Assembly (NCBI RefSeq): GCF_000159955.1
Contig: NZ_GG695990.1
Location: forward strand, 6,268 to 70,267
DNA: 64,000 nucleotides
DNA from: Paenibacillus sp. oral taxon 786 str. D14
GTDB lineage: Bacteria > Bacillota > Bacilli > Paenibacillales > Paenibacillaceae
Direction of reading: 5' to 3'
Position 1 is the first letter of the stretch, and each line of letters opens with the position of its first letter. Shown one piece after another: positions 8,017 through 16,027 of this stretch. The position numbers and the translations under genes were made by a program. The notes below the pieces were generated by a model. It was not told where the DNA came from. It searched no databases and saw nothing but the letters and a program-made list of their open reading frames with translations.

Positions 8017-9513
8017 ATGCCACTGCATGGAGTGTTAAATGCCGATTCCGGCAAAGGAACGATTAATCGCAATATTTACGGTCATTTCTCTGAGCATTTA
8101 GGTCGCTGTATTTACGAGGGATTTTGGGTTGGAGAGGATTCCCCGATTCCAAATACCAACGGCATTCGCAACGATGTTGTGAAAGCGCTTAAGAAAATTC
8201 GAATTCCGGTGCTGCGCTGGCCGGGCGGCTGTTTTGCCGATGAATATCATTGGAAAGACGGCATCGGGCCGAAGGAAGCCCGTAAGCGGATGGTCAATAC
8301 CCATTGGGGCGGCGTGGTGGAAAATAACCATTTCGGGACCCATGAGTTTATGGAGCTTTGCCGGCAGCTGGGCTGCGAGCCTTACATTAACGGCAACCTG
8401 GGCAGCGGAACCGTTCAGGAAATGTCGGAGTGGGTGGAATATCTGACTTTTGACGGCGTATCGCCGATGGCTGAGCTGCGGGCGCAAAACGGACGCAAGG
8501 AGCCTTGGAAGGTGACCTACTTCGGCGTTGGCAATGAGAACTGGGGCTGCGGCGGCAACATGCGCCCGGAATATTATGCTGACGAGTATCGCCGGTATCA
8601 GACGTACGTCCGTAACTATGGGGATAATCGAATTCACCGGATCGCCTGTGGTCCAAATTCGGACGACTATAATTGGATGGATGTGTTGATGCGGGAAGCC
8701 GGACGGTTTATGGACTCCATCACGCTGCACTACTATACGCTGCCCAACGATAATTGGCAGGATAAAGGGACGGCGACCGGGTTCGACGAGTCTGCCTGGT
8801 TTGCCACGTTGCGAAAAGCCCTTCGCATGGATGAGCTCATCACTCGCCACCGCACGATCATGGATAAATACGATCCGGAGGGCCGAGTCGGTTTGATTGT
8901 GGATGAATGGGGAACCTGGTACAATGTGGAGCCGGGGACCAATCCGGGATTTTTGTATCAGCAAAATACGATGCGCGATGCGCTTGTCGCCGGGCTTACG
9001 CTGAACATTTTCCACAAACATAACGAGCGCGTGCGGATGGCAAATATCGCCCAGACCGTCAACGTGCTTCAGGCCGTCATCCTGACGGAAGGCGAGAAAA
9101 TGATCTTGACCCCAACGTACCATGTATTCGATATGTATAAGGTTCACCAGGACGCTGAGCTGCTGGATCTGTCGCTGGAAACAGGCAGCTACAAGCTGGA
9201 AGACAAGGAAATTCCGGCGGTGACAGCTACCGCATCGCGGGATGCAGAAGGCAAAATCCATCTCAGCTTCTGTAACCTGCAGCCTCATGCGAATACACAG
9301 GTAACGATCGACATCCGGGGCTTGGCCGGCAACAGCTTGGCAGTGACTGGCACCACATTAACCGGCGATTCGATTGACGCCCATAATACGTTTGCGCAGC
9401 CGGAAGTCGTGAAGCCGCAGCCGTTTGAAGCATTTAAACTGGATGGCGGTAAACTGACGGTTGATTTGCCGGCGAAATCGGTGACGACGCTGGAATTGGC
9501 TGCGAGGGGATAA
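8017..9513 (+). CDS. abfA: Alpha-N-arabinofuranosidase, GH51
   Basis: The enzyme releases terminal alpha-L-arabinofuranosyl residues from arabinoxylan or arabinan oligosaccharides. Its 498 residues match the bacterial GH51 length. The catalytic barrel carries [19 protein letters not shown], the acid/base Glu in [11 protein letters not shown] (about residue 174) and the nucleophile Glu in [10 protein letters not shown] (about 293). A C-terminal beta-sandwich follows from about residue 385. There is no signal peptide, so it acts on imported oligosaccharides in the cytoplasm. It is divergent from the ArsR-type regulator and preceded by two promoters and two candidate operators. AAGGAG lies 11 bases before the ATG. 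Confidence 0.95.
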   Translation: MPLHGVLNADSGKGTINRNIYGHFSEHLGRCIYEGFWVGEDSPIPNTNGIRNDVVKALKKIRIPVLRWPGGCFADEYHWKDGIGPKEARKRMVNTHWGGVVENNHFGTHEFMELCRQLGCEPYINGNLGSGTVQEMSEWVEYLTFDGVSPMAELRAQNGRKEPWKVTYFGVGNENWGCGGNMRPEYYADEYRRYQTYVRNYGDNRIHRIACGPNSDDYNWMDVLMREAGRFMDSITLHYYTLPNDNWQDKGTATGFDESAWFATLRKALRMDELITRHRTIMDKYDPEGRVGLIVDEWGTWYNVEPGTNPGFLYQQNTMRDALVAGLTLNIFHKHNERVRMANIAQTVNVLQAVILTEGEKMILTPTYHVFDMYKVHQDAELLDLSLETGSYKLEDKEIPAVTATASRDAEGKIHLSFCNLQPHANTQVTIDIRGLAGNSLAVTGTTLTGDSIDAHNTFAQPEVVKPQPFEAFKLDGGKLTVDLPAKSVTTLELAARG

Positions 9514-9519
9514 CGTTAC

Positions 9520-9792
9520 ATGGCGGATACCTCATGCAAAGCGTGCCGGGACGATTACCGGGTGACGGAGGAGCAGATCCAACGTCTGCTGAAAACGACG
9601 GCGTTTGCGCCCGAACGCAGGGTGAGTGAGGAGCAGTATCAGGACAGACTTCGCGCATGCGAAGCGTGTCCGAAGCTGATGGACGGGATGACTTGCACAG
9701 TCTGCGGTTGTATCATTCCGGTAATCGCCTGGCTCAAGGAACGGCATTGTCCGCTGCCGGGCGGAGGATTGTGGGCGAGCATTGAGGCGTAA
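9520..9792 (+). CDS. Small cysteine-rich protein, DUF6171-like
   Basis: The 90-residue protein has an N-terminal CKACRDDYRVTEEQI segment and a C-terminal CEACPKL...CTVCGCIIP cluster. It has eight cysteines in all, which suggests one or two zinc sites. It resembles the DUF6171 family as I recall it; no function is known. It starts six bases after the arabinofuranosidase stop and is probably co-transcribed. Confidence 0.65.
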   Translation: MADTSCKACRDDYRVTEEQIQRLLKTTAFAPERRVSEEQYQDRLRACEACPKLMDGMTCTVCGCIIPVIAWLKERHCPLPGGGLWASIEA

Positions 9793-9796
9793 TAGG

Positions 9797-9862
9797 AAAG
9801 GCTTCGACTTTATGGCAGCAGGGTGATTCCTTGCTTGTGCATAAAGGCGGAGCCTTTTTTTA
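9797..9862 (+). terminator. Possible terminator after the arabinofuranosidase operon
   Basis: AAAGGCT (9797-9803) pairs with AGCCTTT (9851-9857), followed by a T-run. The loop is long, so this is a moderate prediction. Confidence 0.4.
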
Positions 9863-9865
9863 GAA

Positions 9866-10537
9866 CTATTTCGCCTCCTCCAACAGTTCCTTCGTATTGT
9901 TGCGCACGTTCCCAACGGCTGGGGATACGGGGTAAGCCCGCATTTTTGCGGCATCGTAAGGTTGAAGCAGCTTTAGCAGCGATCCCGTATCCGTGTTGTC
10001 CCGGGCCAGCCACTCGGCTTCATGTTCAGGTTGCAGGATCACGGGCATCCGGTTATGGATCTCAGCCATCAGCGAGTTGGGCTCCGTGGTGATGATCGTG
10101 CAGGTTGCCAGCTTGTTTCCTTGCGGATCGCTCCAGATGTCGTACAGGCCGGCAAAGGCGAAGGGGCTCCCGTCCTTCATGACGATCCGATAGGGCTGCT
10201 TGCCTCCGGCCCGCTGTTGCCATTCGTAGAATCCGTCAGCGGGGATGAGGCAGCGCCGGGTTGTCAGCAGCTTCCGAAACGCCGGTTTGTCCGGGAGCGA
10301 CTCGGCGCGGGCGTTGATCATGCTGGCGCCGATCTTATCCTCCTTCGCCCAGAACGGCACCAGGCCCCAGCGCAGCTCGCCCAGCCGATTGCCCTGCTTG
10401 CCCGCAATGACGGCGGGGATGAATTGCATCGGCGCTACATTATAGTTCGGGGCGAATTTCGCCAGCCGGTTTTCCATGATGAGATACCGGACTATCAGTT
10501 CGTCCAGAGGAAGCGTAATCGTAAAACGGCCGCACAT
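9866..10537 (-). CDS. SOS response-associated peptidase, YedK/HMCES family
   Basis: The 223-residue protein begins MCGRFTI, giving the conserved Cys2 that forms a covalent thiazolidine link with abasic sites in single-stranded DNA. Family motifs follow: YNVAPMQF, WGLVPFWAKE, NARAES, IPADGFYEW and EIHNRMPVIL, the last carrying the conserved His. The role is protection of abasic sites; this is family knowledge. It is a single gene convergent with the arabinofuranosidase operon. Confidence 0.93.
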   Translation of the reverse strand: MCGRFTITLPLDELIVRYLIMENRLAKFAPNYNVAPMQFIPAVIAGKQGNRLGELRWGLVPFWAKEDKIGASMINARAESLPDKPAFRKLLTTRRCLIPADGFYEWQQRAGGKQPYRIVMKDGSPFAFAGLYDIWSDPQGNKLATCTIITTEPNSLMAEIHNRMPVILQPEHEAEWLARDNTDTGSLLKLLQPYDAAKMRAYPVSPAVGNVRNNTKELLEEAK

Positions 10538-10634
10538 GGGGAGACCTCCATTGTATGGATCTATTCGTGGTATTCGTGATTCGTGGATTCACATTTTGTT
10601 GTATCCATTGTAATCGATTTGCTTACAGGCCTGC

Positions 10635-10679
10635 CAGCCCCGGGTCGATGTCTCTATCGATTCGGGGCTGCTTTGTTTA
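10635..10679 (+). terminator. Hairpin upstream of the patatin-like gene
   Basis: CAGCCCCG (10635-10642) pairs with CGGGGCTG (10663-10670), followed by CTTTGTTT. It has terminator form on the plus strand. No gene upstream on that strand obviously needs it, so it may be a leader hairpin for the gene at 10753. Confidence 0.45.
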
Positions 10680-10752
10680 GCCGGAAGGAACTTCCGCCTA
10701 AGCTAAAGAATATGTATTTTTAGTAAAAAGACGACAAGCGGGGAGATCATCC

Positions 10753-11550
10753 ATGGAACAAGTAGGTTTGGTGTTAGGCGGCGGGGCCGTACGGGGACTC
10801 GCTCATTTGGGCGTGTTGAAGGCGTTCGAACGGCACGGAATCCCGGTGGACGCGATCGTTGGTACAAGCATGGGCGGTGCGATCGGAGGCTTGTATGCTG
10901 CAGGCATTCCGGCAGAGGACATCGAGGACTTGCTGTATCACACGCCAAAATACCGGCTGATGGATCTAGGAATTCGCCAACGCGGGCTGATCGGCGGGAA
11001 CAAAATCTACCAAACCGTCAACGATCTCTTGAGGCAACATGGGAAGGATGGGCTGAAGATTGAGGATTTCCCCATTCGGTTTAAGGCGGTTGCCGTGGAT
11101 TTGATGCAAGGCAAACAGGTGATTTTGGATAAGGGCGATTTGGGAACGGCGCTGCGGGCAACGACGGCGTTTCCGGGGGTATTTGCTCCGCTGGTACGGG
11201 ACGATCAGGTGCTGGTCGACGGCGGGGTGCTAAACAACTTGCCCGTCCAGGAGCTGAAGCGGAAGGATGTGGGACTGATAATTGCGGTGGATGTGACGCG
11301 CGAGCATGAGAAGAAGCCGCCCCGCAATATGATTGAGGTCGTTTACCGCTCTTACAGTTTGATGACCGCCGAACGGAAGCATACCAGCCTGCGGTTAGCG
11401 GATATCGTCATCCGACCGGATGTCGGTCATGTGTCCGCGTTTGATTTTTCCAAAATGGCCGATTGCATCAAGGCAGGGGAGGAAGCGGCTGAGGGCATGA
11501 TGGATGAGCTCAAGGCTGAGGTGAAGCGGGTGAAGCCGGATTTCCTCTGA
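10753..11550 (+). CDS. Patatin-like phospholipase/esterase, RssA type
   Basis: The 265-residue protein is a Ser/Asp-dyad lipid acyl hydrolase. It shows the oxyanion loop GGGAVRG (about 9-15), the nucleophile elbow GTSMGG (Ser near 39) and the DGGVLNN aspartate near residue 156. No signal peptide or membrane helix is seen, so it is a cytoplasmic or peripheral enzyme. The length matches short bacterial patatin proteins. A GGGGAG site precedes the ATG. It is a single gene followed by an ASCH remnant. Confidence 0.9.
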   Translation: MEQVGLVLGGGAVRGLAHLGVLKAFERHGIPVDAIVGTSMGGAIGGLYAAGIPAEDIEDLLYHTPKYRLMDLGIRQRGLIGGNKIYQTVNDLLRQHGKDGLKIEDFPIRFKAVAVDLMQGKQVILDKGDLGTALRATTAFPGVFAPLVRDDQVLVDGGVLNNLPVQELKRKDVGLIIAVDVTREHEKKPPRNMIEVVYRSYSLMTAERKHTSLRLADIVIRPDVGHVSAFDFSKMADCIKAGEEAAEGMMDELKAEVKRVKPDFL

Positions 11551-11602
11551 AGGAAGCTGGTGAATTCCGAATATTTGTTTTGACCGATTTAGAAGAACAA
11601 AA

Positions 11603-11725
11603 ATGGGGGAGTTCCATGCGCTGCATCCGATACGACAATCATGGGCGACGCTGATTGCGATTGGGGCCAAACGGTTGGAAACGAGGAGCTGGAGAATTTT
11701 TAAGCTGATCTTCAGGTTTCTGTAA
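11603..11725 (+). pseudogene. Truncated ASCH-domain protein remnant
   Basis: The 40-codon frame from ATG 11603 contains HPIRQSWATLIAIGAKRLE followed by TRSWR. This is the N-terminal hallmark of ASCH domains, which are RNA-binding-like folds of at least 100 residues. The match ends abruptly after TRSWR and is replaced by an unrelated IFKLIFRFL tail and a stop. The rest of the domain is missing. I read this as a decayed gene whose 3' part was lost before the downstream hairpin and repeat. Confidence 0.6.
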
Positions 11726-11788
11726 TGTTCCTTTAAGAAACCGATGCTATTCTTTAGATACTCCCTCTTCTTTAATTGATATAGATAT

Positions 11789-11822
11789 GAAGAAGCCACT
11801 CCGTACCAGGGGTGGCTTCTTC
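11789..11822. terminator. Hairpin at the convergent junction
   Basis: GAAGAAGCCAC (11789-11799) pairs perfectly with GTGGCTTCTTC (11812-11822). The T-run is weak, so it may be a terminator or a hairpin belonging to the neighbouring repeat. Confidence 0.5.
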
Positions 11823-11845
11823 CATTTCCTTAGGTGTAAAAAAGC

Positions 11846-12029
11846 TAACGGAACGAGGAGACCTTATTTCTATTCCTACCAGGGTTAAAACAGATGTAAC
11901 GGAACCAGATGACCTTATTTGGGCTATAGGCAGCGAATTCGCTGGTATTAGCATCAAATAAGGTCTTTAAGTTCCGTTACAGCGGGAAATCACCGGGAAA
12001 TAGTACAATAAGGTCTCTGAGTTCCGTTA
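11846..12029. repeat. Intergenic ~50-bp-period array, family A copy 1
   Basis: Two direct units of form TAACGGAAC-N5-GACCTTATTT begin at 11846 and 11897. Two inverted units of form AATAAGGTCT-N4/5-GTTCCGTTA follow, at about 11955 and 12006. Unit starts are 51, 58 and 51 bases apart. The link between the two inverted units contains GCGGGAAAT and CCGGGAAATAG, also found in the second copy at 47819-48001. The array fills the convergent gap before opuAC. Function unknown. Confidence 0.85.
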
Positions 12030-12042
12030 CGGGTAAAGGTGA

Positions 12043-12987
12043 TTACTTCAAATCCTCGATCGAGTTAATGTCCATGTAAACTGGAACGACCAGGCCGGTT
12101 TTGACCCCAGTCATGTTCGCGCCGAGATCCTCAACTTGTTCGCCGTATTTATCCCAATAATCCGCATGGGTGAGCGGCAGCCATGCGGCTGCAGTTGCAT
12201 CAACGTCACCGCTGGCGACACCGGTCCACATTGGACCCGCTTCGACTTGGAGGGACTCGACGTCATAACCCAGCTTGCTTTCGAGTACATATTCCAGCAG
12301 GTTGGTGCTGGCGATTTCCGAATCCCATGCCACATAGCTCAGCTTGAGTTTGTCGCCGTTCACCGGTGTCAAGCCTTCGGTCCAGCTGTCCACGCGGTCG
12401 GCATGGCTGTCTGCCCAGGCTTTGGCCGCTTCCGCCGGGTCCTGACCTTCCTGAATCGCTGTCATAATCTCGCCCATTTCATCCGAAGTCCACTCGAAGC
12501 GGTTGAGGAACTCATAGGCGGTCGGATGGTCTTCCTTCAAGCCTTTCCGCGCCAGCGTGTGAATTTCTTCGGCTTCCCCGTAAACCTTCTGCGGATCCTC
12601 CAAATATTTCAGATCGTATTTGGAGAACATCCAGTGCGGGGTCCAGCCGGTAACAATGATCGGTTTTTCGGATTTCACCGCTTTGTCCAGCATCGCCGTC
12701 ATGGCTGCGCCGGAGCCCTCAATCAGCTTCCAGCCGTCCAAGCCGTAGGTTTCGATCGCTTGACTTGTCGCCTTCATAATTCCAGCACCAGGGTCAATCC
12801 CGATGATTTCGTAGTTGACTTGCTCGCCGACGGCTCCGGCTGAGGTGTTGCCCCCGTTCGCCGAAGCATCCGGCGTGTTGTTGGCACCGCCGGCCGAAGG
12901 ATTGTTCGCTTGCCCGCAGGCGGACAACGCCAACATGCTCACTAATCCTGCCAGTACCATCAACTTCCTCGTCTTCTTCAATTTCAT
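12043..12987 (-). CDS. opuAC: Glycine betaine ABC transporter substrate-binding lipoprotein
   Basis: The 314-residue protein has a lipoprotein signal peptide with lipobox LSAC near residue 24. A Gly/Ser/Asn/Ala-rich linker follows, then the OpuAC-type domain. The aromatic residues in TGWTPHWMFSKYDLKYLEDP and in MWTGVASGDVDATAAAWLP fit the Trp cage that binds quaternary amines. It should be anchored outside the membrane to deliver betaine or proline betaine. It is the last gene of opuAA-opuAB-opuAC, one base after opuAB. Confidence 0.93.
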   Translation of the reverse strand: MKLKKTRKLMVLAGLVSMLALSACGQANNPSAGGANNTPDASANGGNTSAGAVGEQVNYEIIGIDPGAGIMKATSQAIETYGLDGWKLIEGSGAAMTAMLDKAVKSEKPIIVTGWTPHWMFSKYDLKYLEDPQKVYGEAEEIHTLARKGLKEDHPTAYEFLNRFEWTSDEMGEIMTAIQEGQDPAEAAKAWADSHADRVDSWTEGLTPVNGDKLKLSYVAWDSEIASTNLLEYVLESKLGYDVESLQVEAGPMWTGVASGDVDATAAAWLPLTHADYWDKYGEQVEDLGANMTGVKTGLVVPVYMDINSIEDLK

Positions 12988-12988
12988 C

Positions 12989-13834
12989 TCAATCTCCCCT
13001 TTGTGTTTTGGATTTAAACAGGTTTTGCGTAAAGCGGTCGAGCACGATGGCTAGGACAACCACGGCCAAACCGGCTTCAAAGCCTTGCCCGATCTTCAGT
13101 TGGGTGACCGCCCGGTAGACGGTGGCCCCGATGCCCTGCGCGCCGATCATGGAGGCGATGACGACCATCGAGAGCGACAGCATGATCGTTTGGTTAACCC
13201 CGGCCATCAACGTTGGCATGGCGAGCGGAAGCTCGACTTTAAACAGCTTCTGCCAGACCGTGGAGCCAAAGGCGTTCGCCGCTTCCGTCAACTCGCCGTT
13301 CACCTGCTTGATCCCAAGATAGGTGAGCCGGATCGTCGGCGGGATCGCGAAGATCACCGATGCGATAACCCCAGGGACCACCCCCAGGCTAAAAAAGGTT
13401 ACAGCCGGCAGCAGATAAACGAATGCCGGCATCGTCTGCATAAAATCAAGCAGTGGCGAGATGACCCGATGGACCATTTTGCTGTAGGCGCTCCAGATGC
13501 CGATCGGAATCCCGAACAGGATCGAGATCAAGCCGGAGGTAATGACCAGGCCTAAGGTGTTCATGGTCTCGGTCCAATAGCCAAGGTTATCGATCAGCAG
13601 AAAACCGATTACGGTGAACAAGGTCAGCTGCCATTTTCCAATCAAATAAGCGATGATTCCGACGATGGCAATAAACAGCAGCGGATGCGGCAGCAGGAAC
13701 AATCCGGCGAAAAAGTTAACGATGGTCTCAATCGTCATGGACAATCCGTCGAAAAATCCTCCAAGCGACCGCTCCATGGCGTCAACCAGCGATTCAATCC
13801 ACTCGGCCAGCGGCAATTTCGGGATGAATTCCAT
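12989..13834 (-). CDS. opuAB: Glycine betaine ABC transporter permease
   Basis: This 281-residue permease has about six or seven membrane helices. An EAA-type loop is visible in LTEAANAFGSTVWQKLFKVELP. The start overlaps the 3' end of opuAA by 41 bases. I keep it because AAGGAGGAGG sits directly upstream of ATG 13834. It forms the membrane channel for osmoprotectant uptake. Confidence 0.93.
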   Translation of the reverse strand: MEFIPKLPLAEWIESLVDAMERSLGGFFDGLSMTIETIVNFFAGLFLLPHPLLFIAIVGIIAYLIGKWQLTLFTVIGFLLIDNLGYWTETMNTLGLVITSGLISILFGIPIGIWSAYSKMVHRVISPLLDFMQTMPAFVYLLPAVTFFSLGVVPGVIASVIFAIPPTIRLTYLGIKQVNGELTEAANAFGSTVWQKLFKVELPLAMPTLMAGVNQTIMLSLSMVVIASMIGAQGIGATVYRAVTQLKIGQGFEAGLAVVVLAIVLDRFTQNLFKSKTQRGD

Positions 13835-15041
13835 CTGGGTTCACCTCCTCCTTCAGTTCATGATGTTCTCCGGCGAGGGCTCCCAGTACGGCGCCGCGTA
13901 CGATAACGCCCAGCAAACGCTCCTGCTGGTCAACGACGGCCAGCGGAACCTTGGATGAGCTCATGACTTCAAATAGGTCACTCAGCACGGTATCCGGGGC
14001 CACGCGAGGGCCGTCCGTAATCAGAATTTCCTCCAGGCCGATGCCGGACTTGGCGGCACGGGATGCGTCTTCGGCTGTAATGACGCCCAGCAGGCGTTTG
14101 CCCCGGCCGATGACGAACAGGTTGGAGATGCCCCGTTCACGCATTAGTTCGAGGGCGACGCGAGGACCCTTATCCAACGTAACGGTTTCCGGCCGGCGCA
14201 TGACGCGGGCTGCGGTCAGCACCTTGGACAGGTCCACGTCCTCGATGAACCGTTCCACATAATGGTTGGCCGGGTTCATCAGCATTTCTTCCGGCGTGCC
14301 GATTTGAACGAGTGCGCCATCCTTCATCAAGGCGATCCGGTCGCCGAGACGCAGGGCCTCATCCAAATCATGGGTAATGAAGACGATGGTCTTCTTCATC
14401 TTCTCCTGCAGCTCCAGCAGCTCATCTTGCATGTTACGGCGAATGAGCGGGTCGAGCGCGCTAAACGCTTCGTCCATCAACAGGATTTCCGGGTCATTGG
14501 CTAGCGCTCGGGCCAGGCCGACCCGCTGTTGCATACCGCCGCTCAGCTGCTCCGGCATCTTATGCTCCCAGCCCTTCAAGCCGACGAGCTCGAGGGCCTG
14601 CATCGCTTTGTCGCGGCGCTCTTTTTTGGCTACTTTCTGAATTTCCAGTCCGTATTCCACGTTCTGCAGGACCGTGCGGTGTGGGAATAAAGCAAACTTC
14701 TGGAACACCATGCTGATCGATTTACGCCGCACCTCGCGCAGCTCAGCTTTGTTCATTTTGCGGAGATCCCGTCCATGCAGCAGAATTTCCCCCGCAGTTG
14801 GTTCAATCAATCGATTCAGCATCCGAACCAGTGTCGATTTGCCGCTCCCGGACAAACCCATAATGACGAAAATTTCACCTTCGCGGATGTCCAAGCTGAC
14901 TTGGCCGACGCCGATGGTGATGCCTTTTTCCTTGAGCAGACGCTCTTTGGTGTAGCCTTGCTTCAACAATGGAATGGCCTGCTCGGCATGCGGGCCAAAT
15001 AACTTGCTGACTTCACGAACTTGTAATATTGGCTGATTCAT
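13794..15041 (-). CDS. opuAA: Glycine betaine ABC transporter ATP-binding subunit with CBS domains
   Basis: The 415-residue ATPase carries Walker A GLSGSGKST (62-70), signature LSGGMQQRVGLARAL (about 164-178) and Walker B EILLMDEAFSALDP. Two CBS modules follow after about residue 280; in this family they sense ionic strength or cyclic-di-AMP. AAAGGAGTG precedes the ATG. It heads the opuA operon and is divergent from a GbsR-type regulator, which probably controls it. Confidence 0.94.
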   Translation of the reverse strand: MNQPILQVREVSKLFGPHAEQAIPLLKQGYTKERLLKEKGITIGVGQVSLDIREGEIFVIMGLSGSGKSTLVRMLNRLIEPTAGEILLHGRDLRKMNKAELREVRRKSISMVFQKFALFPHRTVLQNVEYGLEIQKVAKKERRDKAMQALELVGLKGWEHKMPEQLSGGMQQRVGLARALANDPEILLMDEAFSALDPLIRRNMQDELLELQEKMKKTIVFITHDLDEALRLGDRIALMKDGALVQIGTPEEMLMNPANHYVERFIEDVDLSKVLTAARVMRRPETVTLDKGPRVALELMRERGISNLFVIGRGKRLLGVITAEDASRAAKSGIGLEEILITDGPRVAPDTVLSDLFEVMSSSKVPLAVVDQQERLLGVIVRGAVLGALAGEHHELKEEVNPDGIHPEIAAGRVD

Positions 15042-15387
15042 AGATTCACTCCTTTTCTAAAGCTTTAAGTTCCCCCTTCGATCTCGGCTTCGCTAACAAA
15101 ATTGCCCAGCGAGGCAGTATCGCATCAATCCGTGAGGTAAGTGTAACAAATGGAATGAAAATAACGCAAAGATGAAAACTGTACGTAAGGAACGTACAGA
15201 AAAAACTGAACGTAATGAATCGGCGGATAACTCCGATATCCTCCCAAATGCTCCCTAGGCTGCGTCTTTACTTTTGGGCTTGACTTACTTAAGATAGAAT
15301 AAGCGTTGAGCCGTATGGGGATTTAAGCCGTGCGGGTGGACGCGTTACAGCGGAGGTTTTTTTGCATATGAATAGGAGGTTGCAAGC
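15042..15387. promoter_or_regulatory. Divergent opuA/gbsR control region with repeats
   Basis: This 346-base gap contains no gene. AAAACTGTACGTAAGG (15175-15190) recurs as AAAACTGAACGTAATG (15202-15217), 27 bases apart. The first copy is part of an inverted repeat CTGTACGT-N5-ACGTACAG (15179-15199). On the minus strand a TTGCGT-N18-TACACT promoter candidate lies nearby. These are candidate sites for the GbsR-type regulator; that is inference. Confidence 0.5.
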
Positions 15388-15945
15388 ATGAGCTTGGACC
15401 AGCTCACCGATGAGCAACAGGCTTTATTAATGAAGGTACGTAAACGCGTGATCGAGGCCATCGGCAGAAATATGGACTTGTATGGGGTCTCGTTATCAAC
15501 AGGGCACTTATACGGTCTTTTGTTCTTTGCCGACAAGCCGATGACTTTGGACGAGATGGGCAAGGAAATGAAGATGAGCAAAACCAGCATGAGTACGGGC
15601 GTCCGCACCCTGCTGGATCTCAAAATGGTCAATAAAGTGTGGGAGAAAGGCTCCCGCAAGGACTTATATGAAGTGGAATATGACTGGTACCAGACGTTTA
15701 CGGACTTCTTCGCAATTAAATGGAGAAAAGCGGTGGAGAGCAACATCCTGGTGCTGCGTCGCTCCATTGATGAATTAACCAAAGCGATGGTGGTAGAGGA
15801 GGAAGGACCGCTCCGTAAGGTATTGGAAGAAGACGTACGTAAGATGAAAGAATCGGTGAAATATTACGAATGGCTGGACCGCCTGATCGACGCGATGGAA
15901 AGCGGAGAGATCTATAAGCTGGTTCCCAAGGAAACCGAATCCTGA
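15388..15945 (+). CDS. GbsR/MarR-type transcriptional regulator
   Basis: The 185-residue protein belongs to the GbsR group of MarR-like repressors. It has a winged helix around residues 30-95 (MTLDEMGKEMKMSKTSMSTG, then VRTLLDLKMVNKVW) and a helical C-terminal dimerisation part. In Bacillus such proteins control choline or betaine uptake and synthesis genes and sense choline. The divergent position next to opuA supports a role in osmoprotectant uptake. The ATG has AGGAGG upstream. A perfect terminator follows. Confidence 0.88.
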   Translation: MSLDQLTDEQQALLMKVRKRVIEAIGRNMDLYGVSLSTGHLYGLLFFADKPMTLDEMGKEMKMSKTSMSTGVRTLLDLKMVNKVWEKGSRKDLYEVEYDWYQTFTDFFAIKWRKAVESNILVLRRSIDELTKAMVVEEEGPLRKVLEEDVRKMKESVKYYEWLDRLIDAMESGEIYKLVPKETES

Positions 15946-15965
15946 CTTTCTTGTATAAAAAATAT

Positions 15966-16021
15966 AACGCTTATTCCCGATCACGCTGTCATTGCGCAGC
16001 GCGGGGAATAAGCGTTTTTTT
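15966..16021. terminator. Bidirectional terminator
   Basis: AACGCTTATTCCC (15966-15978) pairs with GGGGAATAAGCGTT (about 16002-16015), followed by a T-run. It separates convergent genes. Confidence 0.85.
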
Positions 16022-16027
16022 GGCGTA

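Noticed and set aside
8098..9288. 396-codon open frame antisense to the arabinofuranosidase gene
   Set aside because: It lies entirely opposite a clear GH51 gene, has no ribosome site and no recognisable domain. High GC content leaves long shadow frames.
11846..12029. CRISPR array
   Set aside because: Units are inverted as well as direct, there are only four, the links between units are partly conserved, and no cas gene is near.
15042..15387. Riboswitch upstream of opuA
   Set aside because: The leader has no recognisable aptamer core; the repeats fit protein binding better.
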